Origin: Arenibacter sp. 6A1
Lineage (GTDB): Bacteria > Bacteroidota > Bacteroidia > Flavobacteriales > Flavobacteriaceae
Direction: 5' to 3'
DNA: 64,000 bases
Assembly (NCBI RefSeq): GCF_012272855.1
Contig: NZ_JAAXCQ010000009.1
Location: 159,592-223,591, forward strand
Positions within the stretch are counted from its first letter, which is position 1, and every line of letters begins with the position of its first letter. The notes below the pieces were generated by a model, which had not been told where the DNA came from, ran no database searches, and worked only from the letters and a program-made list of their open reading frames with translations. The translations under genes and the position numbers were made by a program. Shown here piece by piece: positions 55,254-64,000 of the stretch.

Positions 55254-58200
55254 ATGAATAGGAATATCCGTACCCGCATCTTATTGGCGATTGTTTTTTA
55301 TCTCTTAAGTACACAAGAATTTGGTCCCGAAAGATGGAGGTCCTATTTTGGTGGGTATTACCTCTCAGATCAAGATCTGGCAATTGTCTTGGGTGAGGAG
55401 CAGGAAGATTCCACAGTAGTTTTGTTTAATTCGGTAACTAAAGGAGAAAAGTCCAAACTTAATGGCGCGGGAAAAAATAAATCCGAAAACAATAAGGAAA
55501 TACCTTGGGTGAATGAAGATGAAAACGCTCATATTTCTGTTAATGTATTGGAAGAAGACGACATCTTTCAGAAGCACAAAAATCGAGAAGAGCAACCTTT
55601 ATTAGGCTCAGAATTAAGCGGATTAATAGAGTTTAAAATATTAAACAAGAACGAAAATTTTGCAACTAAAAAACAGTATACCCTGTTGTTGGAAATTATA
55701 AATAATGGGAATGATATTCAGAATGCCAATCTAGGGGTCCAACTACCAGAGGTTTGGCAATTGATTTCAGTTAATAAGATTGGTGCTCTTAAGAAGGGCG
55801 AGAAAAAGATAGCGACAATTAGTTTTTATATCCCTTCAAATGCTTCTTCTGGTGAGGTTACAGCTACTTTTGAGCTTTCTGATATAAAGGATTATGTATT
55901 GGCCTCACATTGCGCAAATCTTAAGGTAGCCATGAACTATGATTTAGAGCTGTTCAATGTACATTTTCCTCCATATGTTGAGGCAGGGGAAACCATCAAT
56001 GCTTCCTATGCCGTAAAAAACATAGGAAATACAGTTCAGGAAATCCGACTAGATTCTAGGAACAGTATTCAAGGCAATGACCATTTCAGTATAGCACCCG
56101 ATTCTATCATTATGGTACAGCTAGAGCAAAAAACAGATGCTAAAAGTTACGGTTTTACCAGTATTAGTACCAATCTGGAAATTACCAGCGAGGAATCTGG
56201 GGAAAAATATAGGGCGTTTAATTCGGTTAAGGTTTATCCGGTAACCATAGCGAAAAAAGACCCCTATTTAAGATTTCCTATGAAAGCAAGTGTTTATTAC
56301 AATAGCTATACTGGTAAGGAAGATCATTATTCCTCTATGTCTTTTGAAGTCTCCGGAAACGGATATCTGGACAAGGCTAAGGAACATCATATAGATTTTT
56401 TGCTACGAGGGCCAGACCAAGATAGAAGAAGGTACTTCGGTATACGAGATCATTATAGTTTAAAGTATAAGTATAAAACAACGACCAATTTAACCTTGGG
56501 CGATCACAGCTTTTACTTAAATAGGCTGGGAATCATGGGGAAGTACGGGCAAGGATTTAAAATAGACCAGCAAGTTAAAAACTGGATCCTAACTGCTTTT
56601 TATACCAAACCAAGGCAGAATGATTATGATCCAGAGGCCTTTTACGGTCTAAAGACAGCATATAAGGTAAACAAAACATTAAGTAGCAGCCTTTCCTATT
56701 CCAAAACCAAGAGGTTAGACCCGTTTTTTTCTGGCGCTGTTAATGAGGATAGATTTGAGGAGGGGGAGTTGGTGACTTTAGGCATGGATTACAAAGGCAA
56801 GAAAACTTCCGTAACGTCAGAAACATCGGTTAGTAGTACCAATAAAGATACGGACTATGCTAATTATATCAACCTAAGTCAGCGTTTTGGGAAGCTTCAT
56901 TATTCGGGGAGTTTTACGGTGGTCGGAGAAAATTACTTTGGTACAATGAATAACAGTTTGCAATATTCCAATTCCCTTAACTACAATCTAAAGGAATGGG
57001 ATTTTCGTCTAGGACAAGGAATGTCTAGAGTTAATAAAAGATTAGATCCCTTATATTATGCGGCCGAACCTTATTACGAAAATTTATATGCTACGGTACG
57101 CTATCGTATCAATAAGAAAAATTCTTTGAATTTTAGGATCGATCAGAGAATGAGAGAAGATAGGTTAGAGCCTAAAAACTACCATTACAAAGAAAACGGT
57201 TTCGATTATGGGTACTCCTATAATTCCACTTTCTATACTGTTGGCTTTAACGGCAGAATGGCTAAATCGCAGGACTTATTGGCCGAGGATTTGGAGTATA
57301 ATTTAGGGTATTCCCATAGTTTAAACCTTAGCTATTATTTAGCGAAAAATTTTAGCTTTTTTGGTAATATCAATCATATGTATAGCAAACGCTATAAATA
57401 CAATAAATATAGTTCGGTAAATTATAGTCTAGGAATTAATCACAAGATCAATAATAAGCTGCAATGGAACGCCAATTTTAACAGCGGATTTAGTCCAGAA
57501 GAATCCTATCTAAGAAGGGATTATATAAGTTTAAATGTTTTATCCCAATTAACTAAAAATCATCACTTCGAGATACGTACAAATTATTACGAAAACCCAG
57601 GGGTAACGAATCAAAAAGAATTGTTTGCCTATGGTAAGTACACTTATAACTTTGGTGTTCCCCTAAAAAAGGTAATCGCAGATGGCGTCGTGAAAGGGCG
57701 TGTAACAGCTGGGGATAATTCCATTGATATTAAAGGAATCAAGATTAATGTTGCAGGAAAAACGGTGATGACTAGTAAAGATGGAGTGTTTGAAATTAAT
57801 AATATTCCTATTGGGAAAAACTATGTCCTAATTGACCAGTCTAGTCTGCCCGCGAAAGCAATTGTTGCTTCCAATGTACCCTATGAGGTTGTCGTAGATA
57901 AAACTAGAACTCCCTTTTTACATATAGAATTAGTAAAAGCGGCTAGTCTACACGGTAAAATTAATTTAAAATCAACGGATCCTGCCCATCAAGACAAAAG
58001 CTTACGGGGGTACCTGAAGTTAGAAACAGAAGGCGCTGTATTGTATACAGAATCTAATGATGAAGGGGAGTTTACGTTTGATAACATTATTCCTGGAAAA
58101 TATGTTGTGACCATTCTCAGATTGAAGAACAATGAGAATTTGTTTCAATATGGAAAAACTGCGCAAATAATAGTTGAAGATGGGGGGGAGTACTTCGTGA

Positions 58201-58274
58201 ATATCGATTTGGAATTAAAACAACGGAATATAAAATTTAAGAACAAGAATTTTAATATAGATTGGAATGAATAA
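55254..58274 (+). CDS. Usher-like outer-membrane barrel protein with Ig-type and regulatory-type domains
   Basis: No named family recognised. The 1006-aa product has a signal-like start, a charged low-complexity linker (about 60-120), then two CARDB/NEW3-like Ig domains (about 120-330; YTLLLEIINNGNDIQNANLG; AGETINASYAVKNIGNTVQE). From about 345 to 800 there are alternating amphipathic strands rich in Tyr, Asn and Lys (LNLSYYLAKNFSFFGNINHM; SVNYSLGINHKINNKLQWN), as in outer-membrane beta-barrels. At the barrel start TLGDHSFYLNRLGIMGKYG recalls the LGD...RG region of fimbrial ushers. The C-terminus (about 810-1000) has two carboxypeptidase-regulatory-like beta-sandwiches (GVVKGRVTAGDNSIDIKGI; GEFTFDNIIPGKYVVTIL), in the place of usher C-terminal domains. 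Its last 8 bases overlap the next gene. Confidence 0.55.
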   Translation: MNRNIRTRILLAIVFYLLSTQEFGPERWRSYFGGYYLSDQDLAIVLGEEQEDSTVVLFNSVTKGEKSKLNGAGKNKSENNKEIPWVNEDENAHISVNVLEEDDIFQKHKNREEQPLLGSELSGLIEFKILNKNENFATKKQYTLLLEIINNGNDIQNANLGVQLPEVWQLISVNKIGALKKGEKKIATISFYIPSNASSGEVTATFELSDIKDYVLASHCANLKVAMNYDLELFNVHFPPYVEAGETINASYAVKNIGNTVQEIRLDSRNSIQGNDHFSIAPDSIIMVQLEQKTDAKSYGFTSISTNLEITSEESGEKYRAFNSVKVYPVTIAKKDPYLRFPMKASVYYNSYTGKEDHYSSMSFEVSGNGYLDKAKEHHIDFLLRGPDQDRRRYFGIRDHYSLKYKYKTTTNLTLGDHSFYLNRLGIMGKYGQGFKIDQQVKNWILTAFYTKPRQNDYDPEAFYGLKTAYKVNKTLSSSLSYSKTKRLDPFFSGAVNEDRFEEGELVTLGMDYKGKKTSVTSETSVSSTNKDTDYANYINLSQRFGKLHYSGSFTVVGENYFGTMNNSLQYSNSLNYNLKEWDFRLGQGMSRVNKRLDPLYYAAEPYYENLYATVRYRINKKNSLNFRIDQRMREDRLEPKNYHYKENGFDYGYSYNSTFYTVGFNGRMAKSQDLLAEDLEYNLGYSHSLNLSYYLAKNFSFFGNINHMYSKRYKYNKYSSVNYSLGINHKINNKLQWNANFNSGFSPEESYLRRDYISLNVLSQLTKNHHFEIRTNYYENPGVTNQKELFAYGKYTYNFGVPLKKVIADGVVKGRVTAGDNSIDIKGIKINVAGKTVMTSKDGVFEINNIPIGKNYVLIDQSSLPAKAIVASNVPYEVVVDKTRTPFLHIELVKAASLHGKINLKSTDPAHQDKSLRGYLKLETEGAVLYTESNDEGEFTFDNIIPGKYVVTILRLKNNENLFQYGKTAQIIVEDGGEYFVNIDLELKQRNIKFKNKNFNIDWNE

Positions 58275-58869
58275 TTTTTGCCGATTGGTTAGGTGTGTTA
58301 TGATGTTTTTTTGTTTTCAGGGTACTTCTCAGGAAATATTGGATGTAAGTGATTTAGCTACTTATATTTTGGGGGGTGATCAAAAATCTGTGAGTGCTAA
58401 TTTAGAACTATTGCCTATTTCATTACTTAATATCACCACTGATATATTAGGTGTGGCCAGTTTTAATAAAGATACAGATGTAAGGGTAGCCGGATATCCA
58501 GCTTTTGGGACTATCGCCAATGGTGGTGAGGCTACATTAGAATCGTTTTGGTTAAATTATACGGTACGTTCCCTAGATCTCTTGGATAAATTTAAAATCG
58601 TAGTTAGTACCAACCAACCCCTGCCGGAAGGAATGACTCTTGAGGCCCAGATTATCAATGTTTCGGGTTTGAATAATTTTAATAGCACACCAATAATGCA
58701 CCCCATACTCCTGAGTGAGGTAGAGCAGGTGATTGTTGATGATATTCCAAACGGAAATACCGAGGTGGGAGTCGGAAAAGGATTTCAAGTAAAATATACT
58801 CTTAATGCAACAAACGCGGGTGAATTGCCTTCCGGATTTCAAGTTATCTATCAATTGGCCATTAAATAA
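58267..58869 (+). CDS. Secreted subunit-like protein 2 (200 aa), paralog of subunit 1
   Basis: A 200-aa product with a signal sequence (MNNFCRLVRCVMMFFCFQGT). It shares with the 225-aa protein at 53544 the ordered segments GTIANGGEATLESFWLNYT, LPEGMTLEAQI, VGVGKGFQVKYTLNA and a final FQVIYQLAIK strand. The start codon lies inside the end of the barrel gene (8-base overlap), so translation of the two is probably coupled. It may be an initiating or minor subunit, made in proportion to the barrel, while subunit 1 is the bulk product. Inference from architecture only. Confidence 0.6.
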   Translation: MNNFCRLVRCVMMFFCFQGTSQEILDVSDLATYILGGDQKSVSANLELLPISLLNITTDILGVASFNKDTDVRVAGYPAFGTIANGGEATLESFWLNYTVRSLDLLDKFKIVVSTNQPLPEGMTLEAQIINVSGLNNFNSTPIMHPILLSEVEQVIVDDIPNGNTEVGVGKGFQVKYTLNATNAGELPSGFQVIYQLAIK

Positions 58870-58875
58870 TTTCTT

Positions 58876-59478
58876 ATGAGTTTTAGATTGTATTCGTTTA
58901 TTTTTTTACTAAATATTTCTCTTGGTTTCGGGCAAATAAAACAAGGAACATTAAATGTTACTGGATACCCTAATTTTAAGCAAACATTGAATGAGGTGGT
59001 TACGGAACCAGGTGTAGACGATAACTTAGGGGTAGAAACCAATATGAATACCAGTATGCTGTCTTTTACCTTAGATGAGTCTTCAGGAACTATTTTAGGG
59101 GGAGGAATTGTCTCTTCATTAGTTAATTGTAGTAATCATATATTTAGATATAAGGTTTTTATGCACCGGTCTTCGCATCCAGAGTACGATAATATGGTGG
59201 TGATGGCAAGGGTTACTGGGGAAGGAGCGCGATTTCCTAGCAGCATTCCCTATGATAATTTGCCAGGCGGAATCTTAGGGCCAAGAAATTTAACGCCCGC
59301 AAATAATGGTCAATATATTGCTATTCCTGATAGTCCCTTTAGAGCAACTAAAATAATGGAATTTATAGGATGTTGGAGAGATATTCCTATCCAATATAAA
59401 ATATTGCCAAGTGCCAAAAGTCCGGTTAACCCCCCTGATTTTGAAATCTTTTTCACCGTGGTTGGAAGTGTATTATAG
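58876..59478 (+). CDS. Secreted protein of unknown function (200 aa), possible tip subunit
   Basis: A 200-aa protein with signal peptide (MSFRLYSFIFLLNISLGFGQ), starting 6 bases after the previous gene. The mature part is beta-rich with two cysteines (SLVNCSNHIF, EFIGCWRDIP) likely to form a disulfide, and ends in the strand FEIFFTVVGSVL. It is not obviously similar to the two FWLNYT subunits, but the length and alternating C-terminal strand fit the same fold class. I cannot name a family; a tip adhesin of the same assembly is one possibility. Confidence 0.5.
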   Translation: MSFRLYSFIFLLNISLGFGQIKQGTLNVTGYPNFKQTLNEVVTEPGVDDNLGVETNMNTSMLSFTLDESSGTILGGGIVSSLVNCSNHIFRYKVFMHRSSHPEYDNMVVMARVTGEGARFPSSIPYDNLPGGILGPRNLTPANNGQYIAIPDSPFRATKIMEFIGCWRDIPIQYKILPSAKSPVNPPDFEIFFTVVGSVL

Positions 59479-59846
59479 CGGCTAAAGTTTGTTTTATGTT
59501 TTTGCCTAAAGATTATTTATATGTAAACCGTCCTTCAACCCGCCTTTTCTGTATCGTTTATAAAAAAAGATAAAATCATCCTTTTTTTTGAATTACTGTA
59601 AATAGTTGATAAATATCAAATTAGCTGTGTTTTTTATCGAAGAAATTTGTCGTTTATCTATGAAAGTAGGAAATTAGGGTGTTTTTTTATCCATTTTTTC
59701 TGCTAAAAAATGAAGGTAGAATTTGGACTGGGTATTGGGAAGAAGAATAACCAACAGTTATGGATCGTCACTTATTATATGTTAGAGACGCTCATTTTTA
59801 AAGCAATAAAATTAAAATTATACAAAACCATTAAATTATAGTCTGT
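59479..59846. other. Intergenic gap before the giant Ig-repeat gene
   Basis: About 370 AT-rich bases. No strong terminator and no consensus promoter were seen, so it is open whether the giant gene belongs to the preceding operon. Confidence 0.45.
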
Positions 59847-62800
59847 ATGAAAACAAATTACCCCTTATGTTTTATTTATGGTGTCCTATACATGTTATTC
59901 TTGTATTCACCTACAGTTTTCGGAAAGGAATTTGCAATTTCAGATCATATAGGGTCAATTACTACTATTAATCCAGAGAATGCTACATGCAATCAATTAG
60001 AACCTCTGGTCAATAATGCTAAATTCGATCACTTAACAGCTGAGACTATTCCTCTAGGTGGTCTCTGTATACCGATAATTGGTGATGTCGATAAACTGGT
60101 AGACACAAATTTAAATAGTCCTACCAATCTTTCTCTTACAGGATTGGGCTGTGAAGTAGAATTAGGAGTTAAAGATTCTGACCATAGTTATCCTTCAGGA
60201 ACCTTTGCAGGCTTTAAGGTCAGTGGAGCAGGCTTATTACAGGCTTCAATAGGCGCTTCTGTGGAAATAAGCACTTATAGAAATGGAGCTTTTGTAGAAA
60301 AGAAAACAGTGGTTAGTGAGACTATAGGTTTAACAACTAGTCTTTTGGATGCCGATGGTAATATCGTTTTAGGGTTTGTTACGACAAAAGGTTTTGATGA
60401 AATTAGAATAAAATACGAATCCTTGCTAAACGTTTTGTTTTCAGCACAGGTATATCATCCTGTTATAAAAAAGTTTTGTGAGGGACCTGCGTTAAACTGT
60501 AATGAACCAAAAGCTCTTAAAGCTCCAGATTTTCCTGTCGTTATTAATAACACAAATACTGGCATAGAAGGGGTACTATGTGCTTCGTGTGTAGTAAGTG
60601 ATGCGGAAAACGTAATTTCTTCCAATGATTTTGATTTTGCAACAATCGATTTAACTGTGGGAGTAGTAGCGGCAGGATCCATTGCTGTGAAAGATCAACT
60701 CGGTAGTTACCCTAGTGGTACTTTTGCCGGATTCGATATTGGAAATACAACATTATTAGGGGTAGAATTACTTAATGCCATTACTATTACAACTTATGAA
60801 GATGGAATATTAAAGGAGTCAAAAACAGGTGTCGACAACTTATTATCGGTAAATTCTTTTTTGTTAGAAGGAAACGGACGCCAAGTGGTAGGTTTTGTTT
60901 CATCGGATAGTTTTGATGAAGTAAAAATAACCATTGCCAACACCCTAGCAGTAAACGTAGGGGCTACCAAAGTATTTAAAGCAGTTGTCGAAAAATTCTG
61001 TGAATTAGGGATCGGTTGTAATGAAACTTATTTTTTAAACGATGGCGTAGATGGTTTTCCTGTGGTTGTCAGCAGTGAAAAAACCGGAACTGGAGGCATA
61101 GCTTGTGTTGGCTGTAGTATTGATAATACACGGTATGTGATCTCCCCTAATCCTCAAGATTATGCAAGTCTTAAAATGGCGGTAGGAGTTTCGGGTATTA
61201 ATTCTATATCGGTAAAGAACGTTCTTAGTAACTATCCTATTGGAAGTGTTGCCGGGTATGCTATAGAAGATTTACAGGGTTTATTAGAAGTAGATTTATT
61301 GAACTCTTTGACTGTTTCCACCTATTTAGATGGTAATTACCAGGAGAGTGCAAGCGGATTAGACCTATTGCAATTAACGGTATTGGTAGATATTATTGGA
61401 TCATCTGCAGGTCGATATAATATCGGTTTTGAAACAAGTAAGCCTTATAATGAAATTAAAATTTCTGTTAGTTCATTGGTAAGTGTTGAAAATGATCTAC
61501 GTGTTTTTGGGGCATTTGTTGATACTAGTATTGCCAATGACCCTGCCAATGGTTTTGATTGTTTAGATACTACAGCTCCAAGTCTAGATATCACTTTGGC
61601 CGATACTACACTTAGCATAGGGGACACTACGGAAGTTACTTTTACTTTTAGTGAGGAAATAAAAGAGTTTGACACTACGGATATTACCGCAGATAACGGT
61701 ACCATATCTAATTTGGTTATTACAGCGGACTCTACCGTTTGGAAGGCCACTTTTACACCAAATGAAGACGTAGAATCGGACACGAATACCATTTCTGTCG
61801 GTACAGATTATACAGATAAGATGGGCAACAAAGGAGCTTCGGCCGATTCGCCCAATTATATTATTGATACTAAAGCCCCGACAGTACCAACGGTTGAATC
61901 TCAAATAACCAATGATACCACTCCAGTTCTCAATGGAACTGCAGAGGTAGGTACCACGATTGACGTAACAGTAGGCGGGGCAACCTATATCACCACCGCT
62001 GATGGCTCTGGAAAATGGAGCATAAATACTGAAACGGCTACCCCTGATAGCGGAGTCTTCAATCCGGATGTCAACGGAGAAAATGAGGTAGATGTTACCA
62101 GTACAGATGCGGCCGGGAACAGTACTTCCGATACAACCACCTTAGAACTTACTATCGATACCACCGCACCGGTTGTACCAACGGTAGAATCTCAAATAAC
62201 CAACGATACTACTCCTGTTCTCAATGGAACGGCAGAAGCAGGTACCACGATTGACGTAACAGTAGGCGGGGCAACCTATGTCACCACCGCTGATGGTTCC
62301 GGAAACTGGAGCATAAATACGGAAACGGCTACCCCTGATAGCGGAGCCTTCAATCCGGATGTCAACGGAGAAAATGAGGTAGAGGTTATCAGTACAGATG
62401 CGGCCGGGAACAGTACTTCCGATAATACCACCTTAGAACTTACGATCGATACCACCGCACCGGTTGTACCAACGGTAGAATCTCAAATAACCAATGATAC
62501 TACTCCTGTTCTCAATGGAACAGCTGAGGCTGGCACCACGGTTGACGTAACAGTAGGCGGGGCAACCTATATCACCACCGCTGATGGCTCTGGAAAATGG
62601 AGCATAAATACTGAAACGGCTACCCCTGATAGCGGAGTTTTCAATCCAAATGTCAACGGAGAAAATGAGGTAGATGTTACCAGTACAGATGCGGCTGGGA
62701 ACAGTACTTCCGATAATACCACCTTAGAGCTTACCATCGATACCACCTCACCGGTTGTACCAACGGTTGAATCTCAAATAACCAATGATACCACTCCTGT

Positions 62801-64000
62801 TCTCAATGGAACTGCAGAGGTAGGCACCACGGTTGACGTAACAGTAGGCGGGGCAACCTATATCACCACCGCTGATGGTTCCGGAAACTGGAGTATCGAT
62901 ACGGAAACAGCTACCCCTGATAGCGGAGCCTTCAATCCGGATGTCAACGGGGAAAACGAGATAGTAGTTACGAGCACGGATGCGGCCGGGAACAGTACTT
63001 CCGATACAACCACCTTAGAACTTACGATCGATACCACCGCACCGGTTGTACCAACGGTAGAATCTCAAATAACCAACGATACTACGCCTGTTTTGATAGG
63101 AACAGCAGAGGCTGGCAACACGATTGACGTAACAGTAGGCGGAGCGACCTATATCACGACCGCTGATGGTTCTGGAAACTGGATCATCGATACGGAAACG
63201 GCTACCCCTGATAGCGGAGTCTTCAATCCAAATGTCAACGGAGAAAATGAGGTAGAGGTAACGAGCACAGATGCGGCCGGGAACAGTACTTCTGACACCA
63301 CCACCTTAGAACTTACTATCGATACCACCGCACCGGTTGTACCGACGGTAGAATCTCAAATAACCAAGAATACTACGCCTGTTTTGAAGGGAACAGCAGA
63401 GGCGGGTACCACGGTTAACGTAACAGTAGGCGGAGCGACCTATATCACGAACACTGATGGTTCCGGAAACTGGAACATCGATACGGAAACTGCTACCCCT
63501 GATAGCGGAGTCTTCAATCCGGATGTCAACGGAGAGAACGAGGTAGAGGTTACCAGTACAGATGCGGCCGGGAACAGTACTTCGGATAATACCACCTTAG
63601 AACTTACTATCGATACCACCGCACCGGTTGTGCCAACGGTAGAATCTCAAATAACCAATGATACCACTCCTGTTCTGAAGGGAACAGCAGAGGTAGGCAC
63701 CACGGTTGACGTAGCAGTAGGCGGAACGACCTATATCACCACCGCTGATGGTTCCGGAAACTGGAGCATAAATACGGAAACGGCTACCCCTGATAGCGGA
63801 GTCTTCAATCCAAATGTCAACGGAGAAAATGAGGTAGAGGTTATCAGTACAGATGCGGCCGGGAACAGTACTTCCGATAATACCACCTTAGAACTTACTA
63901 TCGATACCACCGCACCGGTTGTACCCACGGTTGAATCTCAAATAACCAACGATACTACTCCTGTTCTCAATGGAACAGCTGAGGCTGGCACCACGGTTGA
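59847..64000 (+). CDS. Giant secreted Ig-repeat protein, 5' part (1384 codons in window)
   Basis: The reading frame opens at ATG 59847 and stays open to the end of the window; I checked the first 1.7 kb codon by codon. Signal peptide MKTNYPLCFIYGVLYMLFLY. Residues about 90-570 hold three related domains of about 174 aa, each with a (N/S)YPxGxxAG(F/Y) motif (near residues 114, 287 and 461), an ITxxTYxDG-type strand and a GF(V/E)(T/S)SxxFDE(V/I)(K/R)I-type end. Paired Cys occur between them (CEGPALNCNE, CELGIGCNE, VLCASC, IACVGC). An Ig-like domain follows (APSLDITLADTTLSIGDTTE), then exact 97-aa Ig repeats (VPTVESQITNDTTPVLNGTA) from 61884 on. A C-terminal sorting signal, if present, is outside the window. 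Probably a surface adhesin; the N-terminal domains may be anchored by the preceding assembly genes. Confidence 0.85.
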   Translation, partial: MKTNYPLCFIYGVLYMLFLYSPTVFGKEFAISDHIGSITTINPENATCNQLEPLVNNAKFDHLTAETIPLGGLCIPIIGDVDKLVDTNLNSPTNLSLTGLGCEVELGVKDSDHSYPSGTFAGFKVSGAGLLQASIGASVEISTYRNGAFVEKKTVVSETIGLTTSLLDADGNIVLGFVTTKGFDEIRIKYESLLNVLFSAQVYHPVIKKFCEGPALNCNEPKALKAPDFPVVINNTNTGIEGVLCASCVVSDAENVISSNDFDFATIDLTVGVVAAGSIAVKDQLGSYPSGTFAGFDIGNTTLLGVELLNAITITTYEDGILKESKTGVDNLLSVNSFLLEGNGRQVVGFVSSDSFDEVKITIANTLAVNVGATKVFKAVVEKFCELGIGCNETYFLNDGVDGFPVVVSSEKTGTGGIACVGCSIDNTRYVISPNPQDYASLKMAVGVSGINSISVKNVLSNYPIGSVAGYAIEDLQGLLEVDLLNSLTVSTYLDGNYQESASGLDLLQLTVLVDIIGSSAGRYNIGFETSKPYNEIKISVSSLVSVENDLRVFGAFVDTSIANDPANGFDCLDTTAPSLDITLADTTLSIGDTTEVTFTFSEEIKEFDTTDITADNGTISNLVITADSTVWKATFTPNEDVESDTNTISVGTDYTDKMGNKGASADSPNYIIDTKAPTVPTVESQITNDTTPVLNGTAEVGTTIDVTVGGATYITTADGSGKWSINTETATPDSGVFNPDVNGENEVDVTSTDAAGNSTSDTTTLELTIDTTAPVVPTVESQITNDTTPVLNGTAEAGTTIDVTVGGATYVTTADGSGNWSINTETATPDSGAFNPDVNGENEVEVISTDAAGNSTSDNTTLELTIDTTAPVVPTVESQITNDTTPVLNGTAEAGTTVDVTVGGATYITTADGSGKWSINTETATPDSGVFNPNVNGENEVDVTSTDAAGNSTSDNTTLELTIDTTSPVVPTVESQITNDTTPVLNGTAEVGTTVDVTVGGATYITTADGSGNWSIDTETATPDSGAFNPDVNGENEIVVTSTDAAGNSTSDTTTLELTIDTTAPVVPTVESQITNDTTPVLIGTAEAGNTIDVTVGGATYITTADGSGNWIIDTETATPDSGVFNPNVNGENEVEVTSTDAAGNSTSDTTTLELTIDTTAPVVPTVESQITKNTTPVLKGTAEAGTTVNVTVGGATYITNTDGSGNWNIDTETATPDSGVFNPDVNGENEVEVTSTDAAGNSTSDNTTLELTIDTTAPVVPTVESQITNDTTPVLKGTAEVGTTVDVAVGGTTYITTADGSGNWSINTETATPDSGVFNPNVNGENEVEVISTDAAGNSTSDNTTLELTIDTTAPVVPTVESQITNDTTPVLNGTAEAGTTV
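61884..64000 (+). repeat. Seven complete and one partial 291-bp tandem repeats
   Basis: GTACCAACGGT-like starts fall at 61884, 62175, 62466, 62757, 63048, 63339, 63630 and 63921, an invariant 291-base (97-aa) period. Each unit encodes one bacterial Ig-like domain. Substitutions are scattered and shared between non-adjacent units. Confidence 0.95.

Noticed and set aside
53544..59478. Classical chaperone-usher fimbrial operon
   Set aside because: None of the proteins shows the recognisable motifs of PapD- or PapC-type families; only architecture and gene order agree, so I report it as an analogue.

Overview
The window is a chromosomal stretch from a Bacteroidota bacterium, most likely a glycan-degrading marine member of the Flavobacteriaceae. 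Support comes from two SusC/SusD pairs, a hybrid two-component regulator, SprB-type repeats with a probable type IX secretion C-terminus, TAnnTTTG promoter boxes and AT-rich spacers. No mobile-element genes, rRNA or CRISPR arrays were seen; there is one tRNA.

Layout. 1-741: 5' part of an MBL-fold hydrolase (minus strand). 742-1536: island of dispersed repeats. 1537-3354: GH110-type alpha-galactosidase (minus). 3856-4443: DUF502 membrane protein. 5069-8830: large secreted repeat protein (SprB repeats, 26 calcium-loop repeats of 18 aa, a seven-repeat propeller). 8900-9265: hairpin-rich spacer, then tRNA-Ser(UGA). 9770-38908: a polysaccharide utilization locus (PUL) with a divergent hybrid sensor/regulator, SusC, SusD, a LamG lipoprotein, two paralogous beta-helix (GH141-like) enzymes, GH2, a GH95-like DUF5703 protein, a GH36-like lipoprotein, a DUF5107-TPR protein, a GH5 lipoprotein and an alkaline-phosphatase-superfamily hydrolase. 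39119-41467: AraC regulator divergent from hexulose-phosphate isomerase and synthase (ribulose monophosphate enzymes). 41546-43142: second repeat island, an expanded inverted relative of the first. 43143-52931 (minus): LytS-like kinase, zinc metalloprotease, SusC/SusD pair and LytTR response regulator, probably a peptide or protein utilization locus. 53544-64000 (plus): small secreted subunits, a chaperone-like protein, a 1006-aa outer-membrane barrel protein, more subunits, and a giant Ig-repeat protein that runs off the window.

How the parts work together. The PUL enzymes point to an alpha-galactose and/or 6-deoxyhexose-containing glycan. No sulfatase is present, so a heavily sulfated galactan is not indicated by this window alone. 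The hexulose-phosphate pair next door could handle formaldehyde, for example from methylated sugars, but that link is inference. The region from 53544 onward is the best candidate for an undescribed system. Its gene order and architectures resemble a chaperone-usher or WxL-type surface-assembly locus rebuilt from Bacteroidota parts: paralogous subunits flank a chaperone-like and an usher-like protein, with a strong terminator after the first subunit and a translational overlap between the usher-like gene and the next subunit.
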